64,000 bases of DNA from Viola odorata (taxonomy: Eukaryota; Streptophyta; Magnoliopsida; Malpighiales; Violaceae): positions 48,520,158 through 48,584,157 of the forward strand of contig OY829540.1 of NCBI GenBank assembly GCA_963691705.1, written 5' to 3'. Position numbers and translations under genes: made by a program. Of this stretch, positions 11,371 through 23,903 are shown piece by piece; position 1 is the stretch's first letter, and each line of letters opens with the position of its first letter. Under the pieces are notes generated by a model. That model was not told where the DNA came from and ran no database searches. It worked only from the letters and a program-made list of their open reading frames with translations.

Positions 11371-14300
11371 TGTTGATACCCGAATTTTGACACGATTAAT
11401 TTAAATCGTTCATTTTTTCGCTCAATCTCGATCTTGTTTTATTATTATTATTTCCATTTATTTACTATTTATTATCATCCTTTATTTTAATTCATGCCAT
11501 TTTATTTTATTTTGTCCGTATTTCATTTTCCGTTCGAACTTTTGTCAGTATAAAATAAAATTTCTCGAGCTATTGACTCGAATCAAATAAAATAAATTCT
11601 CACTTTCGGCCACAATCATCGCACCCGCTCCCTTTCCTATTTTTTCAAAGACACATACCAACTTCTACCATTTTTTTCAAAGAGGTGATACGAACATATC
11701 CTCCCCATTTTTCCTTAAAGGCCAACGAAAATCAACGAAAAAAGGGAGCTCTTGGCCAAATCCAAATCCTCTCCCTCATTTCAATTCCTCTTCCATATGA
11801 GCCTCTCGGTCAGCTTCAACCACCTCACAAATCAACCAATTTCAGTCCCTGCAAGAAACCATTCCAATCCCTCAAACTAAAACCCATTTTTTTTCACCCT
11901 CTCCCCTCATTCAATCTCTCAACCCGTCACTCCGGCCAAACCTACACAAAACCAGCCCTAAAACCAACCTCAAAATAGCACCAAACCAGCACCGAATCAG
12001 CCCTCAAAACCACCTCAAATCAGCCCTCAAATCAGTACCAAAACAGCCCTCAAATCAGTACCAAAACAGCCCTAAATCAACATCAAACCAGACCCGAAAT
12101 CTACACCCAAACTGACCCGAATCTAGCCCCCGAACCTCCATCAAAAACAGCCCGAAATTCACCCAAAATCACCCAAATCAATCAAAAAAAAACCAACCCA
12201 ATTAACCAAATCCAAATTAAATCCGGTCTTCCTTTAAAATCAAAATCCAAACAACCCGAAATTAACCGCATCACCACCCAGCCGTCATCACCGGACAGCC
12301 ACATCGCCGGACAGCCGCTCGGCCACAGCAGCCCGCTCCTTGGCCGGAAAGACCATAACAGAATAAAGAAAAAGGGACCAAAGAAAAGGAAAAGAAAGGG
12401 AAGGCTGCGTTTGCAGTCCTAAGAAATAAAGAAAAACAAAAGAAAATGGAGAGGAGAAGAGGGGCTGCGTGAGCAGCCCTAAAAAAGGAAAATGAAGGAA
12501 AAGAAATGTAAAGAAAGGGAAAGGAATTTTGCCGTTGGGCAAGGAAAAAAAGAAAGGAAAAATGGACTTGGCCCGAAACAAAAGAGAGGATGGCCGGCCA
12601 TCCTAGGAAAAGAATAAGAAAATTGGGCTTGGCCCAAAATGAAAAGAAAAGAAATCAAATAATGGGTTGCGGCCCATTATGAAAAAATAAAAGAAATGGG
12701 CTGCGGCCCAAGCCCTTTTAACAAAATCGTGTACTAACTATTTCTTCGCTTTCTTGCAGGTACGAGTCCGCGATTACCGTCCGGACCGAATGTTTGACCA
12801 ACGTCGATATCGGTGACAATTTTCTAAACTCGAGCTTTAGAGCTCATTTCCTTTATTAGAATTGTTGATTTAATTTATTATTCAGTCACATGCATGATTA
12901 TTTAGAATCGTTAGAATTCGAATTAATCTGTTTGCATGATGATTATACCCACAAATACGATTTAATTTTATGCTCGCTCGTGTGCAGCTTTGACTCCACG
13001 AATAGATTTTTATTTATGCTTATGAACGTACTTTATGCATTATGCACATTAAATATGGATATATTTATGTGCATCAACAGTATATTTTATTATGCATTCG
13101 TAATGACTTTCGACTGACTTGATCGTCGGAGTGTATACGCCGGGGAACCCCCCGGCGTCCTTTTCAGGTACATACGGGAGGAACGAGAAGGTATCGGATG
13201 CTTCACCGACTTCAATATTGGTGACGATTTTCCAAACTCGAGCTTTAGAGCTCACTCCTCATTTATTTGAATTGCTAAATTATTTATTGCTTGTGCAACT
13301 AACCTCGGTTTTGTAGGTTAGAATTAATTGATATTCGCCTTCAAGTACACTTTCCTCACCCTTTTATTTATTCGAGGATTTTTGTATATATTTGTATGCA
13401 TGATTATTTAAAAATTCTTAGTATTAAAATCAATTTGATTGCATGAGAATTAATTTTTATTAATAACTCCCTTTAATAATTTCACTCCAAATCGACCCTT
13501 GCTTGAATGAACTAGGCTTAGTAATTACTCCACGTTTATTTTATTAAATGCATGAAATTTAAATAGGACTAGTAATCAAACATCACGCTTTAATCTAAGT
13601 GCATGATTATTAATTACTAAAATCCTCAAATCTTAAATAAATCCCTAAAAATAAAAAATGAATAAAATCAATCAAAGAAAAAATAAACAAAGTAGTAATC
13701 AAAACAATAGGATTTAAATCTTTTCCAATAACTCAGGTTCCCTCAAAAATTTTAAGATAGTAAATCACCAAAGAAAATAATCATTTGAAAGCGGAAAGAT
13801 AGTAAATGGGCTCTAAGCCCAACTCGTAGAAAATATCTCCATATTTAATCCCCCTTATCATTAGAGCTACCTTCTAAAATGAGATTTAAATCTTTAATGT
13901 TGCGTGATCGTTTAAATTTAGTAATCCCTTGATATTTACTTTATGCTCATGGATGTATTAATGTTATCTTTGACGAATGTGTTATGTGCGCGGCTTCGAC
14001 CCCACTTCCCAGTTTTTCTCTTTTCAACGTGTTTTCTCGCATTCATATAAATGGTACTTTGCTAGTCTATGCATGCTTAGAATCACCTAGTAAATAGGAT
14101 TAATCATATGCATTTGCCCGATGATGTAGTAACTCATCTGTGATGATAGTGATTTCGATCGCCGTGATTCGTCTATGATTTACTAGGGTCGTCGCTTTAG
14201 TAAAGATTAATAATAAAATGGTAGTAATTTCACTTAATCAATCTTGCATGTAATCTGACTAATTTTTGAACTCGATTAAATATAACCGGAATAGGTATGC

Positions 14301-14705
14301 AAACCGACCTTTTTCTTTTTTAGAGAATAAAATGTTTATTTTCTTTTTAACAACTCGACAATAATTAGGATAAAATCAACCGAACCAACTAAAGAATTAA
14401 AGCGACGATCCCCCCTGAGGGCCCCAAATTACTTGTTTTTAACATGATTTTAAAACACCTCTTTTTAGAACCGGTAACCTTTTTAGGATGAGACTTGGGT
14501 GCCTCACACCTTCCCAAGTCCATAAAACGACCCCGAACCGTTGTTCTCGGGTTTAGACCCTTTTTATTTGTGCCTTAGTTTTTGTTTTATTTTCTTCTTC
14601 TTTTTCAGACTTTTAGGTTTCCCTAAACCTTAGAAAAAATAGGGTGGCGACTTCATTGTTATGTGTTTTCATTGCGTCCCGAATTTCGCTCGCGACGGTG
14701 CGACA
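11371..14705 (+). repeat. 5' LTR of element D
   Basis: A 3335-bp LTR. A TATAAAATA-like sequence lies near 11550. A CA-rich stretch at about 11940-12130 contains short repeats of CAGCCCTCAAATCAG. Two related modules (about 12760-12860 and 13168-13270) each follow a pyrimidine-rich TTNCAG and end in AACTCGAGCTTTAGAGCTCA. A 9-bp GC-rich hairpin sits at 13137-13158. Frames within it (for example 11685-11978) are repeated in the 3' LTR and show no known domain. Confidence 0.92.
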
Positions 14706-14707
14706 GT

Positions 14708-14727
14708 TTGGCGACTTCACTGGGGAC
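14708..14727 (+). promoter_or_regulatory. Primer-binding site of element D
   Basis: TGGCGACTTCACTGGGGA lies three bases after the LTR end. It has the form of a plant tRNA-complementary PBS; a tRNA-Arg type as in Ogre-like elements is my best guess and was not checked against tRNA sequences. Confidence 0.6.
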
Positions 14728-17700
14728 TTAGGGTCGAAGCCGGAATTATTTGCTTGAGGTGTTTATTGTTATTACTTTTTTACTCACTTTGATATCAACT
14801 GTTGTATTCTCACGTGCATTTCACGCATAATGCCCTGCCGCCGGGCCCGTTCCAAATAAGATTAGGAGGTTAGTAGTGAGGCCCTGGGGCACGTGTCCTG
14901 GGTAGTTTTCACCAACGCCAAACTCGGATTCGAACCCCTAAATGGATGAGCGCTACGAACTTTTGATGGTTCGGTCGGCAATCATGTATCCGTTTACTGA
15001 GGGACCACTTTTTGGTATCGTCCGGGAGCCTTTCAGCCAGCTAGAAGTAGTCGAAATTACCCCAGCACGTGCATCATGATCGTATGTATATTTCCAACGT
15101 GCCTCATCATTGCCATTATTCTCCATCTTTTTTACCATGATGCCATGATAATTCTTGTTGCGATGCATGATTCACTATTTTTCTCGCGATGCTATGATTC
15201 TATTTTTTCTTGTGGTACCATGATTCTTTTTTCCTATGATTTTACTTTCGTCTTATTGAATTTCATCCGTATTGTTATTGTTATTATATCCTATTTTTAT
15301 TCATTATTACTCACCTTTATATACATTCTCTGTTCAGATACTACTGATTAGCGTTCATTTTTCTACATACTTGCAGAATAGAAGGACAAAAGGGAGTTCG
15401 GTGGAATTGCTTTCCTCTCACATATCTACTCATCAAGGAGCATTAATTACATATCTAGTTTAGCCTGAAGAAGACAAACTAGATTTTCGGGGTCCAAAAG
15501 AAAAACTTTCCCGTGATTAGTCATAATTTGTCTTGCCCAAGACACAAACTGTCAGAAAAGATGAAATTAAGACGTGTCCAACTACTTCGCTTTGCTCAGA
15601 TCACCCTAACACTCCAGCATCCCGACACCATACGCAATGGATGTTTCTCATACCATATCAATATCGTTAATCCTTTAGCACATGCATGAATTTGATGCTA
15701 CTAATGGATTGTATTTTGTATCTTGACAGGTGATGATCCATGGGTGATTGAGAAGGAGATAATTAGGATTTGATTCCAATATAGTCATGAACCCGAGTCA
15801 GAATTTGAATCATTCCGCGGTTATCTGCATAGCGCCTTGCTAGAAAAGGGAGATTCCATAACTTATTAATTATATTGATCATTTTTTCTTTGAATCACCC
15901 TTCATTCTAACCATTTCTTCTTTATTTTTCAGGAACCCAGGTCAGAATTTGAAGCATGTCGTGATTATCTGCATAACGCCTTGCCAGAAAAGCGACCGTG
16001 TTAGGGTTTGAATCAGCCCGTGGTTACCTGCATAATGCCTCGCTAGAAATGGAACTCATCCTGTCATGGTTACCTGCATAAAAATTTGCTAGAAGACCAT
16101 TCATTTCATGTGATAACTCACATCAAACTACGTGCACGAAAGGAGCACATCAATCATTAGCTTGGGCAAGCAACAAAATGACGACCAGAAGAATTCCATC
16201 ACTACCCAGCGGGACAAAGGAATCCTCTTCCTACCAACTCTTGAATAATTGTCATTTCTACCCTTGCTGCTTCTGCTTCGCATACCCCGGGTAGTCCCTT
16301 TCTTTTTATGCCTTTTCATTTTAGTGTAGTCTTGTTTCTACATTGAGGGGCACTTCATCCATAGTTGGGCATATTATTTTTGCAGGGGGGCAAACATACA
16401 GAATGATAGCTCGCAACAATGAGCTCTTTGCGTCCATTTTACCTTGGCTTTAGCCCAACGCTACTCAGTGAGTGTAGAGGAATCCTCCTCCTGCTGACTT
16501 TGAAATGACTGTCATTTCTGCTCTGTTGCACATGTTCAGAGAAGTCCATCTACCTCTCTGCCTCTTTAAATTTTGTACAAATAGTATGCATTCATTCCCA
16601 TATTGGGGGCAACTTTTTTAATTGTTCAAAAAAAATTTGCGAGCGACCACGTCCTCACATTCTGTCTATAGAATTGCTAAAACTATTAAGATTTTTGTGA
16701 AATCAATTTTTTTGCTAAATAAAATCCACACTACCCCCAAAATTGTCAAACCTTCCCTAAATTGAGCATGTTCAACATGTTTCTACATCATGGATAACTT
16801 GTGCATCCATTTGAAATTATGTGACATACATGATCTCGCCTGCTAGCTCTTATATCCGCGGCATGTTTAGACGTAAGCAGTCACAAATACATCCCTGTGA
16901 GTATTTTGGGCCTTTATGCCATACTTCTTTCATGAGTGCAAATGCTAAACTAAAGTGCTAGTTAGATTTGCATAATATCCAGGGTACATGCACCATTAGC
17001 CATGGGATAGCAGTAAAATGACATTGGACTTTGCTCTTTCTTCCATTTTCTTTTTTTATATATAAGACAATGAACAGTGCCAGACTGAAATTGCAAACCG
17101 GGGGCAAGGTGCACAGTGAGTGAGGTTTGCAAAAGAAGAAAGAAGAAATCCTTAAATATTGATGGTCGGCACTGGAAGGACGCCGAGAAGAGCAAGAAAT
17201 GAAGGCCTCTGCCTTAAACCAAGACCAAGGAAAGCCAGCACGAAAACGGTACTTGTTCTGCTTGCTGATGTATTTTGTGTTAGAATAAAAAGAGAAAAAG
17301 AAACAAAAAAAAAAAGAGAGAAAAAGAAACAAAAAAGAAAAGAAAAGAAGAACAAAAAAAGAGAGGAAAAAAAGGAAAAACAAAGAAAAAAGAAAGGAAA
17401 GAAAAGCAGAAGCAAGTACGAAAAAATGGCTCCAGGTCAATCTTCCAAAAGGAGAAAAGTGAAGGCTATTTCCCCATAACAACCAAGGCAGGGGTGGTAC
17501 ACAACAGTGGCAATTAGTTCGACCAGTCTCAGGCCCATGAAAAACCTCATCGTCTAGGGTTCACCGAGATTCAAAGACTTAGAACCCAGTTGTATTCAAA
17601 CAATAAATTGTGGACCTCTCAAGGGAAAGTTTCAGGGCTTCACCAAAGTAATCAAAGAGCGTTCCCGGCGAAGATCAAAGAACCTGGGCGTTTTGCCCTC

Positions 17701-18440
17701 AAAACGACCAAGGAGGAGCATATCCAGCATCTAAGCACTGCGCCCTCAAAGTGATAGTGGGACGAAGCATCCCCAGCAAGACTGAAGGACTTGTGCACTT
17801 TGCCCTCACTGTGGCCAATCAGCAGGCCCTGTTCATTAAAGAAAATATATTCACTTCTTCTCCCCGCAAAGTCCTTTCGATTATTAGAATGCCCATGCAT
17901 GTGCATCTTTATCTGAAGTTTATTCACTCGGATTGACATTGCAAATCTGACTGTGTGCTATGTTGCTGCATTTCTATGAGTGTAAACACATAGCCTTATT
18001 CCTGAGTGTGAGCGCAAACACTAATATCTGGTGAGGATTGCTTACGTCTACATGTTGTGGGAAAGTCTTGTCCTTGAGGTCGTTATCTCCTGGGCAAGAT
18101 GTGGATGCTTTTCTAGACTTGTATCAAGCATACTTATATGATAGAAAATGGATGACATGTTCTCCAGAAATGCATAAGCTTGTTGAACCTTCTCTTGATA
18201 GGGAAGTTTCTTTTATAAAATACTGGGGGCAAACCTTTGGGTAGTGTGGGAATACTTTCATATACAACATATATGATTTGATTTCATTGTTTCCATTTAT
18301 CATTTGCTCTACTTTTTTCCATCCACTGCTGCTTCGTGTTTGTTTCCTCCTTATTTGTAGGATACATATATGCGTCATGGGAATCTCACACTGTGATCAA
18401 AATCCCTCCAATAAATCCATCCAATAAACGTCTGAATGGA
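14728..18440 (+). other. Non-coding interior of element D
   Basis: No retroviral domain in any frame. Contents include a degenerate tandem repeat (15770-16110), a duplicated pair of segments (about 16190-16330 and 16460-16570, both with AGGAATCCTCNTCCT and TGTCATTTCT), a purine-rich simple-sequence tract at 17280-17410 and a short repeat ending TTTGCCCTCA at 17640-17830. At 17977-18100 is a module shared with elements A and B. Confidence 0.7.
15770..16110 (+). repeat. Degenerate tandem repeat in element D
   Basis: About four units share GNCAGAATTTGAANCAT, then GGTTANCTGCATANNGCCT, then GCTAGAAAA. Spacing is irregular and one unit is separated by an insertion-like stretch (15860-15930). Confidence 0.6.
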
Positions 18441-18466
18441 GAACGTTACCACTCCACCTTCCAAAA

Positions 18467-19055
18467 TCGTGTGGCGGTTCAAGCCCCACCTTCCAAAAAA
18501 TTGTGTGGCGGTTCAAGCCCCACACCTTTCAAAAATTGTGTGGCGGTTTAAACCCCACATTTCAAAGATTGTGTGGCGGTTCAAACCCTACCTTGTAAAA
18601 ATCGTGTGGCGGTTCAAACCCCACCTTGCAAAATAGTGTGGCGGTTCAAACCCCACCATTCAAAAAAGATCGTGTGGAGGTTCAGAAACCCCACTTCTCA
18701 AAAATAGTGTGGCGGTTCAAACCCCACCATTCAAAAAAAAATCGTGTGGAGGTTCAGAAACCCCACCTTTCAAAAATCGTGTGGCGGTTCAAAAACCCCA
18801 CCTCTCAAAAAAGATCGTGTGGAGGTTCAGAAACCTCACCTTCCAAAAATCGTGTGGCGGTTCAAACCCCACCTTGCAAAATAGTGTGGCGGTTCAAACC
18901 CCACCATTCAAAAAAAGATCGTGTGGAGGTTCAGAAACCCCACCTTTCAAAAATCGTGTGGCGGTTCAAAAACCCTATATTTCAAAGATTTTGTGGCGGT
19001 TCAAACCCCACCTTGTAAAAATCGTGTGGCGGTTCAAACCCCACCTTGCAAAAAC
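18467..19055 (+). repeat. 17-unit tandem array in element D
   Basis: Seventeen copies of GTGTGGCGGTTCAAACCCCA-type units, averaging about 35 bp. Two variants are mixed: one with GGCGGTTCAAACCCC, one with GGAGGTTCAGAAACCCC. Long frames run through it (18436-18636, 18626-19018, 18709-19062), but the protein is just the repeat translated and changes frame with unit length, so I treat it as non-coding. Confidence 0.9.
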
Positions 19056-19099
19056 CATCTAACGTTTGTTTTGCAGAATTAGTCATGATTGGAGCTGAA

Positions 19100-20460
19100 T
19101 TTATCAACGTCCGAGTGGAGTTGTCGGCATCTGAGTAGAGCCATTATTGATCAGCGTCTGAGTAGAGCTGAATTTACATTTTCTGCATTGCGACATTCGA
19201 GGGGAGACGTCCGAGTGAAGTCGCATTTTACATTTCTGTAAGGTATCCGAGTGGAACCAACAGCGTCCGAGTGGAGCTGAATTTATCAACGTCCGAGTGG
19301 AGTTGTCGGCATCTGAGTAGAGCCATTAGTGATCAGCGTCCAAGTGGAGCTGAATTTATATTTTTCAAGACATCCGAGTGGAGTCATCAGTGTCCGAGTG
19401 GAACTGAATTTGCAAGGTATCCGAGTGGAGCCATCAGCGTCTGAGCAGAGCTGAATTTACATTTTATGCATCGCGGAGTTCGAGAGGAGACGTCCCAGTG
19501 TAGCCGCAATTTACTTTTCTGCAAGGCATCCGAGTGGAGCCATCAGCGTCCGAGTGGAGCTAAATTTTCTTTTCTACAATTTAAATTTCCGCATCAGCAA
19601 TTGAGTAGGCATCGCAGTGGTCAAATGGAGATATCCAAGTGAAGCTGCAATTTACAGTTCTGCAAAGCATCCTAGTATCCGAATTGAACAATCAACGTCC
19701 GAGTGGAGTCGTCGACGTCTGAGTAGAGCCATTACTGCAAGACATCCGATTGAAGCTGTATTTACAGCACCGACATCCGAGTGGAGTTGTCAGTATCTGA
19801 ATAGAACCTATCAATCAGCGTCTGAGTAGAGCTGAATTTACCCTTCTACAAAGCATCTCGCATCCCAGTAGGCATCGGCGTTCGAGTGAAGCTGAATTTA
19901 TTTTTCTGCAATTTATTTTCCGCATCAGTGTCCCAGTAACATCGGCCTTGGAGCAGAATTGAATTGGCATTATTGCAAAGCTGTCCAAATAGAGCCGTCA
20001 ACATCGAAAAAGCTAAGTTTACACTTTTGTAATTTACTTTTCTGCAACACGGCATCCGTATAAGGCTGTTTGATTTTCCGCTTTCAGATTTATGTCCTTT
20101 CATAATATACATATATGAGTGGGACTAACTCACATTTTTACATCGCAGCATCCGAATGGAGCCATCAATGCCCAAATGAAAATGAATCTACGTTTCTCCG
20201 ACGGTGTCCGAGTGAAACTGAATCCAAAAGTCATCCGAGTGGAGCCACCAGCATCTGAGTAGAGCTGAATTTATGTTTCTACCTTGCGACATCAGCATCC
20301 GAGTGAAGTTGAACTTATTTTCATGCGTTTTAATGTCTGAGTGGAGGTAAATTTACAATTTTGGCAATTTTTATTTCTGTAAGGCATTCAAGCGAAGGTA
20401 AGCTCACATTCTCGCAATTTACATCTTTGCATCATGACGTCCGAGTGGAGTCATTTTCTT
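19100..20460 (+). repeat. Second tandem array in element D
   Basis: Dozens of degenerate units with the core (G/C)TCCGAGTGGAGC(T/C), alternating with GAATTTACNTTTNTGCA and GCCATCAGCG phrases. The array is less regular than 18467-19055 and ends about 100 bp before the 3' LTR. No coding frame was recognised. Confidence 0.85.
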
Positions 20461-20498
20461 TTTCTGCATTTTGAACATTCGTGGTACTGGGGCAACCG

Positions 20499-20564
20499 TC
20501 TTTACTGCTCATCAAAAATTTCAGTTACACTTTATTTTTGATAAGACAGTAAAGAGGGGGCAAC
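20499..20564 (+). promoter_or_regulatory. Hairpin and polypurine tract before the 3' LTR of D
   Basis: TCTTTACTG (20499-20507) pairs with CAGTAAAGA (20547-20555), and ATCAAAAAT (20511-20519) with ATTTTTGAT (20534-20542), giving two stacked 9-bp stems. The 3' strand runs into GAGGGGGCAAC, the probable polypurine tract, immediately before the LTR start at 20565. Confidence 0.65.
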
Positions 20565-23500
20565 TGTTGATACTCGAATTTTGACACGATTAATTTAAAT
20601 CGTTCATTTTTTCGCTCAATCTCGATCTTGTTTTATTATTATTATTTCCATTTATTTACTATTTATTATCATCCTTTATTTTAATTCATGCCATTTTATT
20701 TTATTTTGTCCGTATTTCATTTTCCGTTCGAACTTTTGTCAGTATAAAATAAAATTTCTCGAGCTATTGACTCGAATCAAATAAAATAAATTCTCACTTT
20801 CGGCCACAATCATCGCACCCGCTCCCTTTCCTATTTTTTCAAAGACACATACCAACTTCTACCATTTTTTTCAAAGAGGTGATACGAACATATCCTCCCC
20901 ATTTTTCCTTAAAGGCCAACGAAAATCAACGAAAAAAGGGAGCTCTTGGCCAAATCCAAATCCTCTCCCTCATTTCAATTCCTCTTCCATATGAGCCTCT
21001 CGGTCAGCTTCAACCACCTCACAAATCAACCAATTTCAGTCCCTGCAAGAAACCATTCCAATCCCTCAAACTAAAACCCATTTTTTTTTCACCCTCTCCC
21101 CTCATTCAATCTCTCAACCCGTCACTCCGGCCAAACCTACACAAAACCAGCCCTAAAACCAACCTCAAAATAGCACCAAACCAGCACCGAATCAGCCCTC
21201 AAAACCACCTCAAATCAGCCCTCAAATCAGTACCAAAACAGCCCTCAAATCAGTACCAAAACAGCCCTAAATCAACATCAAACCAGACCCGAAATCTACA
21301 CCCAAACTGACCCGAATCTAGCCCCCGAACCTCCATCAAAAACAGCCCGAAATTCACCCAAAATCACCCAAATCAATCAAAAAAAAACCAACCCAATTAA
21401 CCAAATCCAAATTAAATCCGGTCTTCCTTTAAAATCAAAATCCAAACAACCCGAAATTAACCGCATCACCACCCAGCCGTCATCACCGGACAGCCACATC
21501 GCCGGACAGCCGCTCGGCCACAGCAGCCCGCTCCTTGGCCGGAAAGACCATAACAGAATAAAGAAAAAGGGACCAAAGAAAAGGAAAAGAAAGGGAAGGC
21601 TGCGTTTGCAGTCCTAAGAAATAAAGAAAAACAAAAGAAAATGGAGAGGAGAAGAGGGGCTGCGTGAGCAGCCCTAAAAAAGGAAAATGAAGGAAAAGAA
21701 ATGTAAAGAAAGGGAAAGGAATTTTGCCGTTGGGCAAGGAAAAAAAGAAAGGAAAAATGGGCTTGGCCCGAAACAAAAGAGAGGATGGCCGGCCATCCTA
21801 GGAAAAGAATAAGAAAATTGGGCTTGGCCCAAAATGAAAAGAAAAGAAATCAAATAATGGGTTGCGGCCCATTATGAAAAAATAAAAGAAATGGGCTGCG
21901 GCCCAAGCCCTTTTAACAAAATCGTGTACTAACTATTTCTTCGCTTTCTTGCAGGTGCGAGTCCGCGATTACCGTCCGGACCGAATGTTTGACCAACGTC
22001 GATATCGGTGACAATTTTCTAAACTCGAGCTTTAGAGCTCATTTCCTTTATTAGAATTGTTGATTTAATTTATTATTCAGTCACATGCATGATTATTTAG
22101 AATCGTTAGAATTCGAATTAATCTGTTTGCATGATGATTATACCCACAAATACGATTTAATTTTATGCTCGCTCGTGTGCAGCTTTGACTCCACGAATAG
22201 ATTTTTATTTATGCTTATGAACGTACTTTATGCATTATGCACATTAAATATGGATATATTTATGTGCATCAACAGTATATTTTATTATGCATTCGTAATG
22301 ACTTTCGACTGACTTGATCGTCGGAGTGTATACGCCGGGGAACCCCCCGGCGTCCTTTTCAGGTACATACGGGAGGAACGAGAAGGTATCGGATGCTTCA
22401 CCGACTTCAATATTGGTGACGATTTTCCAAACTCGAGCTTTAGAGCTCACTCCTCATTTATTTGAATTGCTAAATTATTTATTGCTTGTGCAACTAACCT
22501 CGGTTTTGTAGGTTAGAATTAATTGATATTCGCCTTCAAGTACACTTTCCTCACCCTTTTATTTATTCGAGGATTTTTGTATATATTTGTATGCATGATT
22601 ATTTAAAAATTCTTAGTATTAAAATCAATTTGATTGCATGAGAATTAATTTTTATTAATAACTCCCTTTAATAATTTCACTCCAAATCGACCCTTGCTTG
22701 AATGAACTAGGCTTAGTAATTACTCCACGTTTATTTTATTAAATGCATGAAATTTAAATAGGACTAGTAATCAAACATCACGCTTTAATCTAAGTGCATG
22801 ATTATTAATTACTAAAATCCTCAAATCTTAAATAAATCCCTAAAAATAAAAAATGAATAAAATCAATCAAAGAAAAAATAAACAAAGTAGTAATCAAAAC
22901 AATAGGATTTAAATCTTTTCCAATAACTCAGGTTCCCTCAAAAATTTTAAGATAGTAAATCACCAAAGAAAATAATCATTTGAAAGCGGAAAGATAGTAA
23001 ATGGGCTCTAAGCCCAACTCGTAGAAAATATCTCCATATTTAATCCCCCTTATCATTAGAGCTACCTTCTAAAATGAGATTTAAATCTTTAATGTTGCGT
23101 GATCGTTTAAATTTAGTAATCCCTTGATATTTACTTTATGCTCATGGATGTATTAATGTTATCTTTGACGAATGTGTTATGTGCGCGGCTTCGACCCCAC
23201 TTCCCAGTTTTTCTCTTTTCAACGTGTTTTCTCGCATTCATATAAATGGTACTTTGCTAGTCTATGCATGCTTAGAATCACCTAGTAAATAGGATTAATC
23301 ATATGCATTTGCCCGATGATGTAGTAACTCATCTGTGATGATAGTGATTTCGATCGCCGTGATTCGTCTATGATTTACTAGGGTCGTCGCTTTAGTAAAG
23401 ATTAATAATAAAATGGTAGTAATTTCACTTAATCAATCTTGCATGTAATCTGACTAATTTTTGAACTCGATTAAATATAACCGGAATAGGTATGCAAACC

Positions 23501-23903
23501 GACCTTTTTCTTTTTTAGAGAATAAAATGTTTATTTTCTTTTTAACAACTCGACAATAATTAGGATAAAATCAACCGAACCAACTAAAGAATTAAAGCGA
23601 CGATCCCCCCTGAGGGCCCCAAATTACTTGTTTTTAACATGATTTTAAAACACCTCTTTTTAGAACCGGTAACCTTTTTAGGATGAGACTTGGGTGCCTC
23701 ACACCTTCCCAAGTCCATAAAACGACCCCGAACCGTTGTTCTCGGGTTTAGACCCTTTTTATTTGTGCCTTAGTTTTTGTTTTATTTTCTTCTTCTTTTT
23801 CAGACTTTTAGGTTTCCCTAAACCTTAGAAAAAATAGGGTGGCGACTTCATTGTTATGTGTTTTCACATTTGCGTCCCGAATTTCGCTCGCGACGGTGCG
23901 ACA
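20565..23903 (+). repeat. 3' LTR of element D
   Basis: A 3339-bp copy of 11371-14705, 4 bp longer because of one extra T in a T-run and a 3-bp indel near the end. It is followed directly by the target duplication CCAAG. Confidence 0.92.

Larger units (their letters stand above)
11371..23903 (+). mobile_element. Element D: large non-autonomous LTR retrotransposon (Tat/Ogre-like)
   Basis: The 12.5 kb element is bounded by LTRs at 11371-14705 and 20565-23903 and flanked by an exact CCAAG duplication (11366-11370 and 23904-23908). The LTRs begin TGTTGATAC and end GCGACA. By eye I see three substitutions and two indels (1 and 3 bp) over 3.3 kb, so the insertion is very recent. The 5.86 kb interior has a PBS-like site after the 5' LTR and a polypurine tract before the 3' LTR, but no gag, protease, RT or integrase frame. 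It holds tandem arrays instead. It must rely on a partner element for proteins. Lineage is inferred from LTR size and PBS type only. Confidence 0.93.

Noticed and set aside
11685..11978. 97-codon frame in the D LTR
   Set aside because: In the 3' LTR a single T indel changes its C-terminus completely, so the protein is not conserved even between the two LTRs.
17152..17482. Lys/Glu- or Phe/Ser-rich frames as a gene
   Set aside because: They come from an A/G-rich simple-sequence tract inside element D.
18467..19055. CRISPR-like regular repeats
   Set aside because: Plant nuclear context, units follow one another with almost no unique spacer, and the array lies inside an LTR element.
18436..19062. 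Long frames through the 17-unit array as a repeat protein gene
   Set aside because: The peptide is only the DNA repeat translated; several overlapping frames exist and none is favoured.
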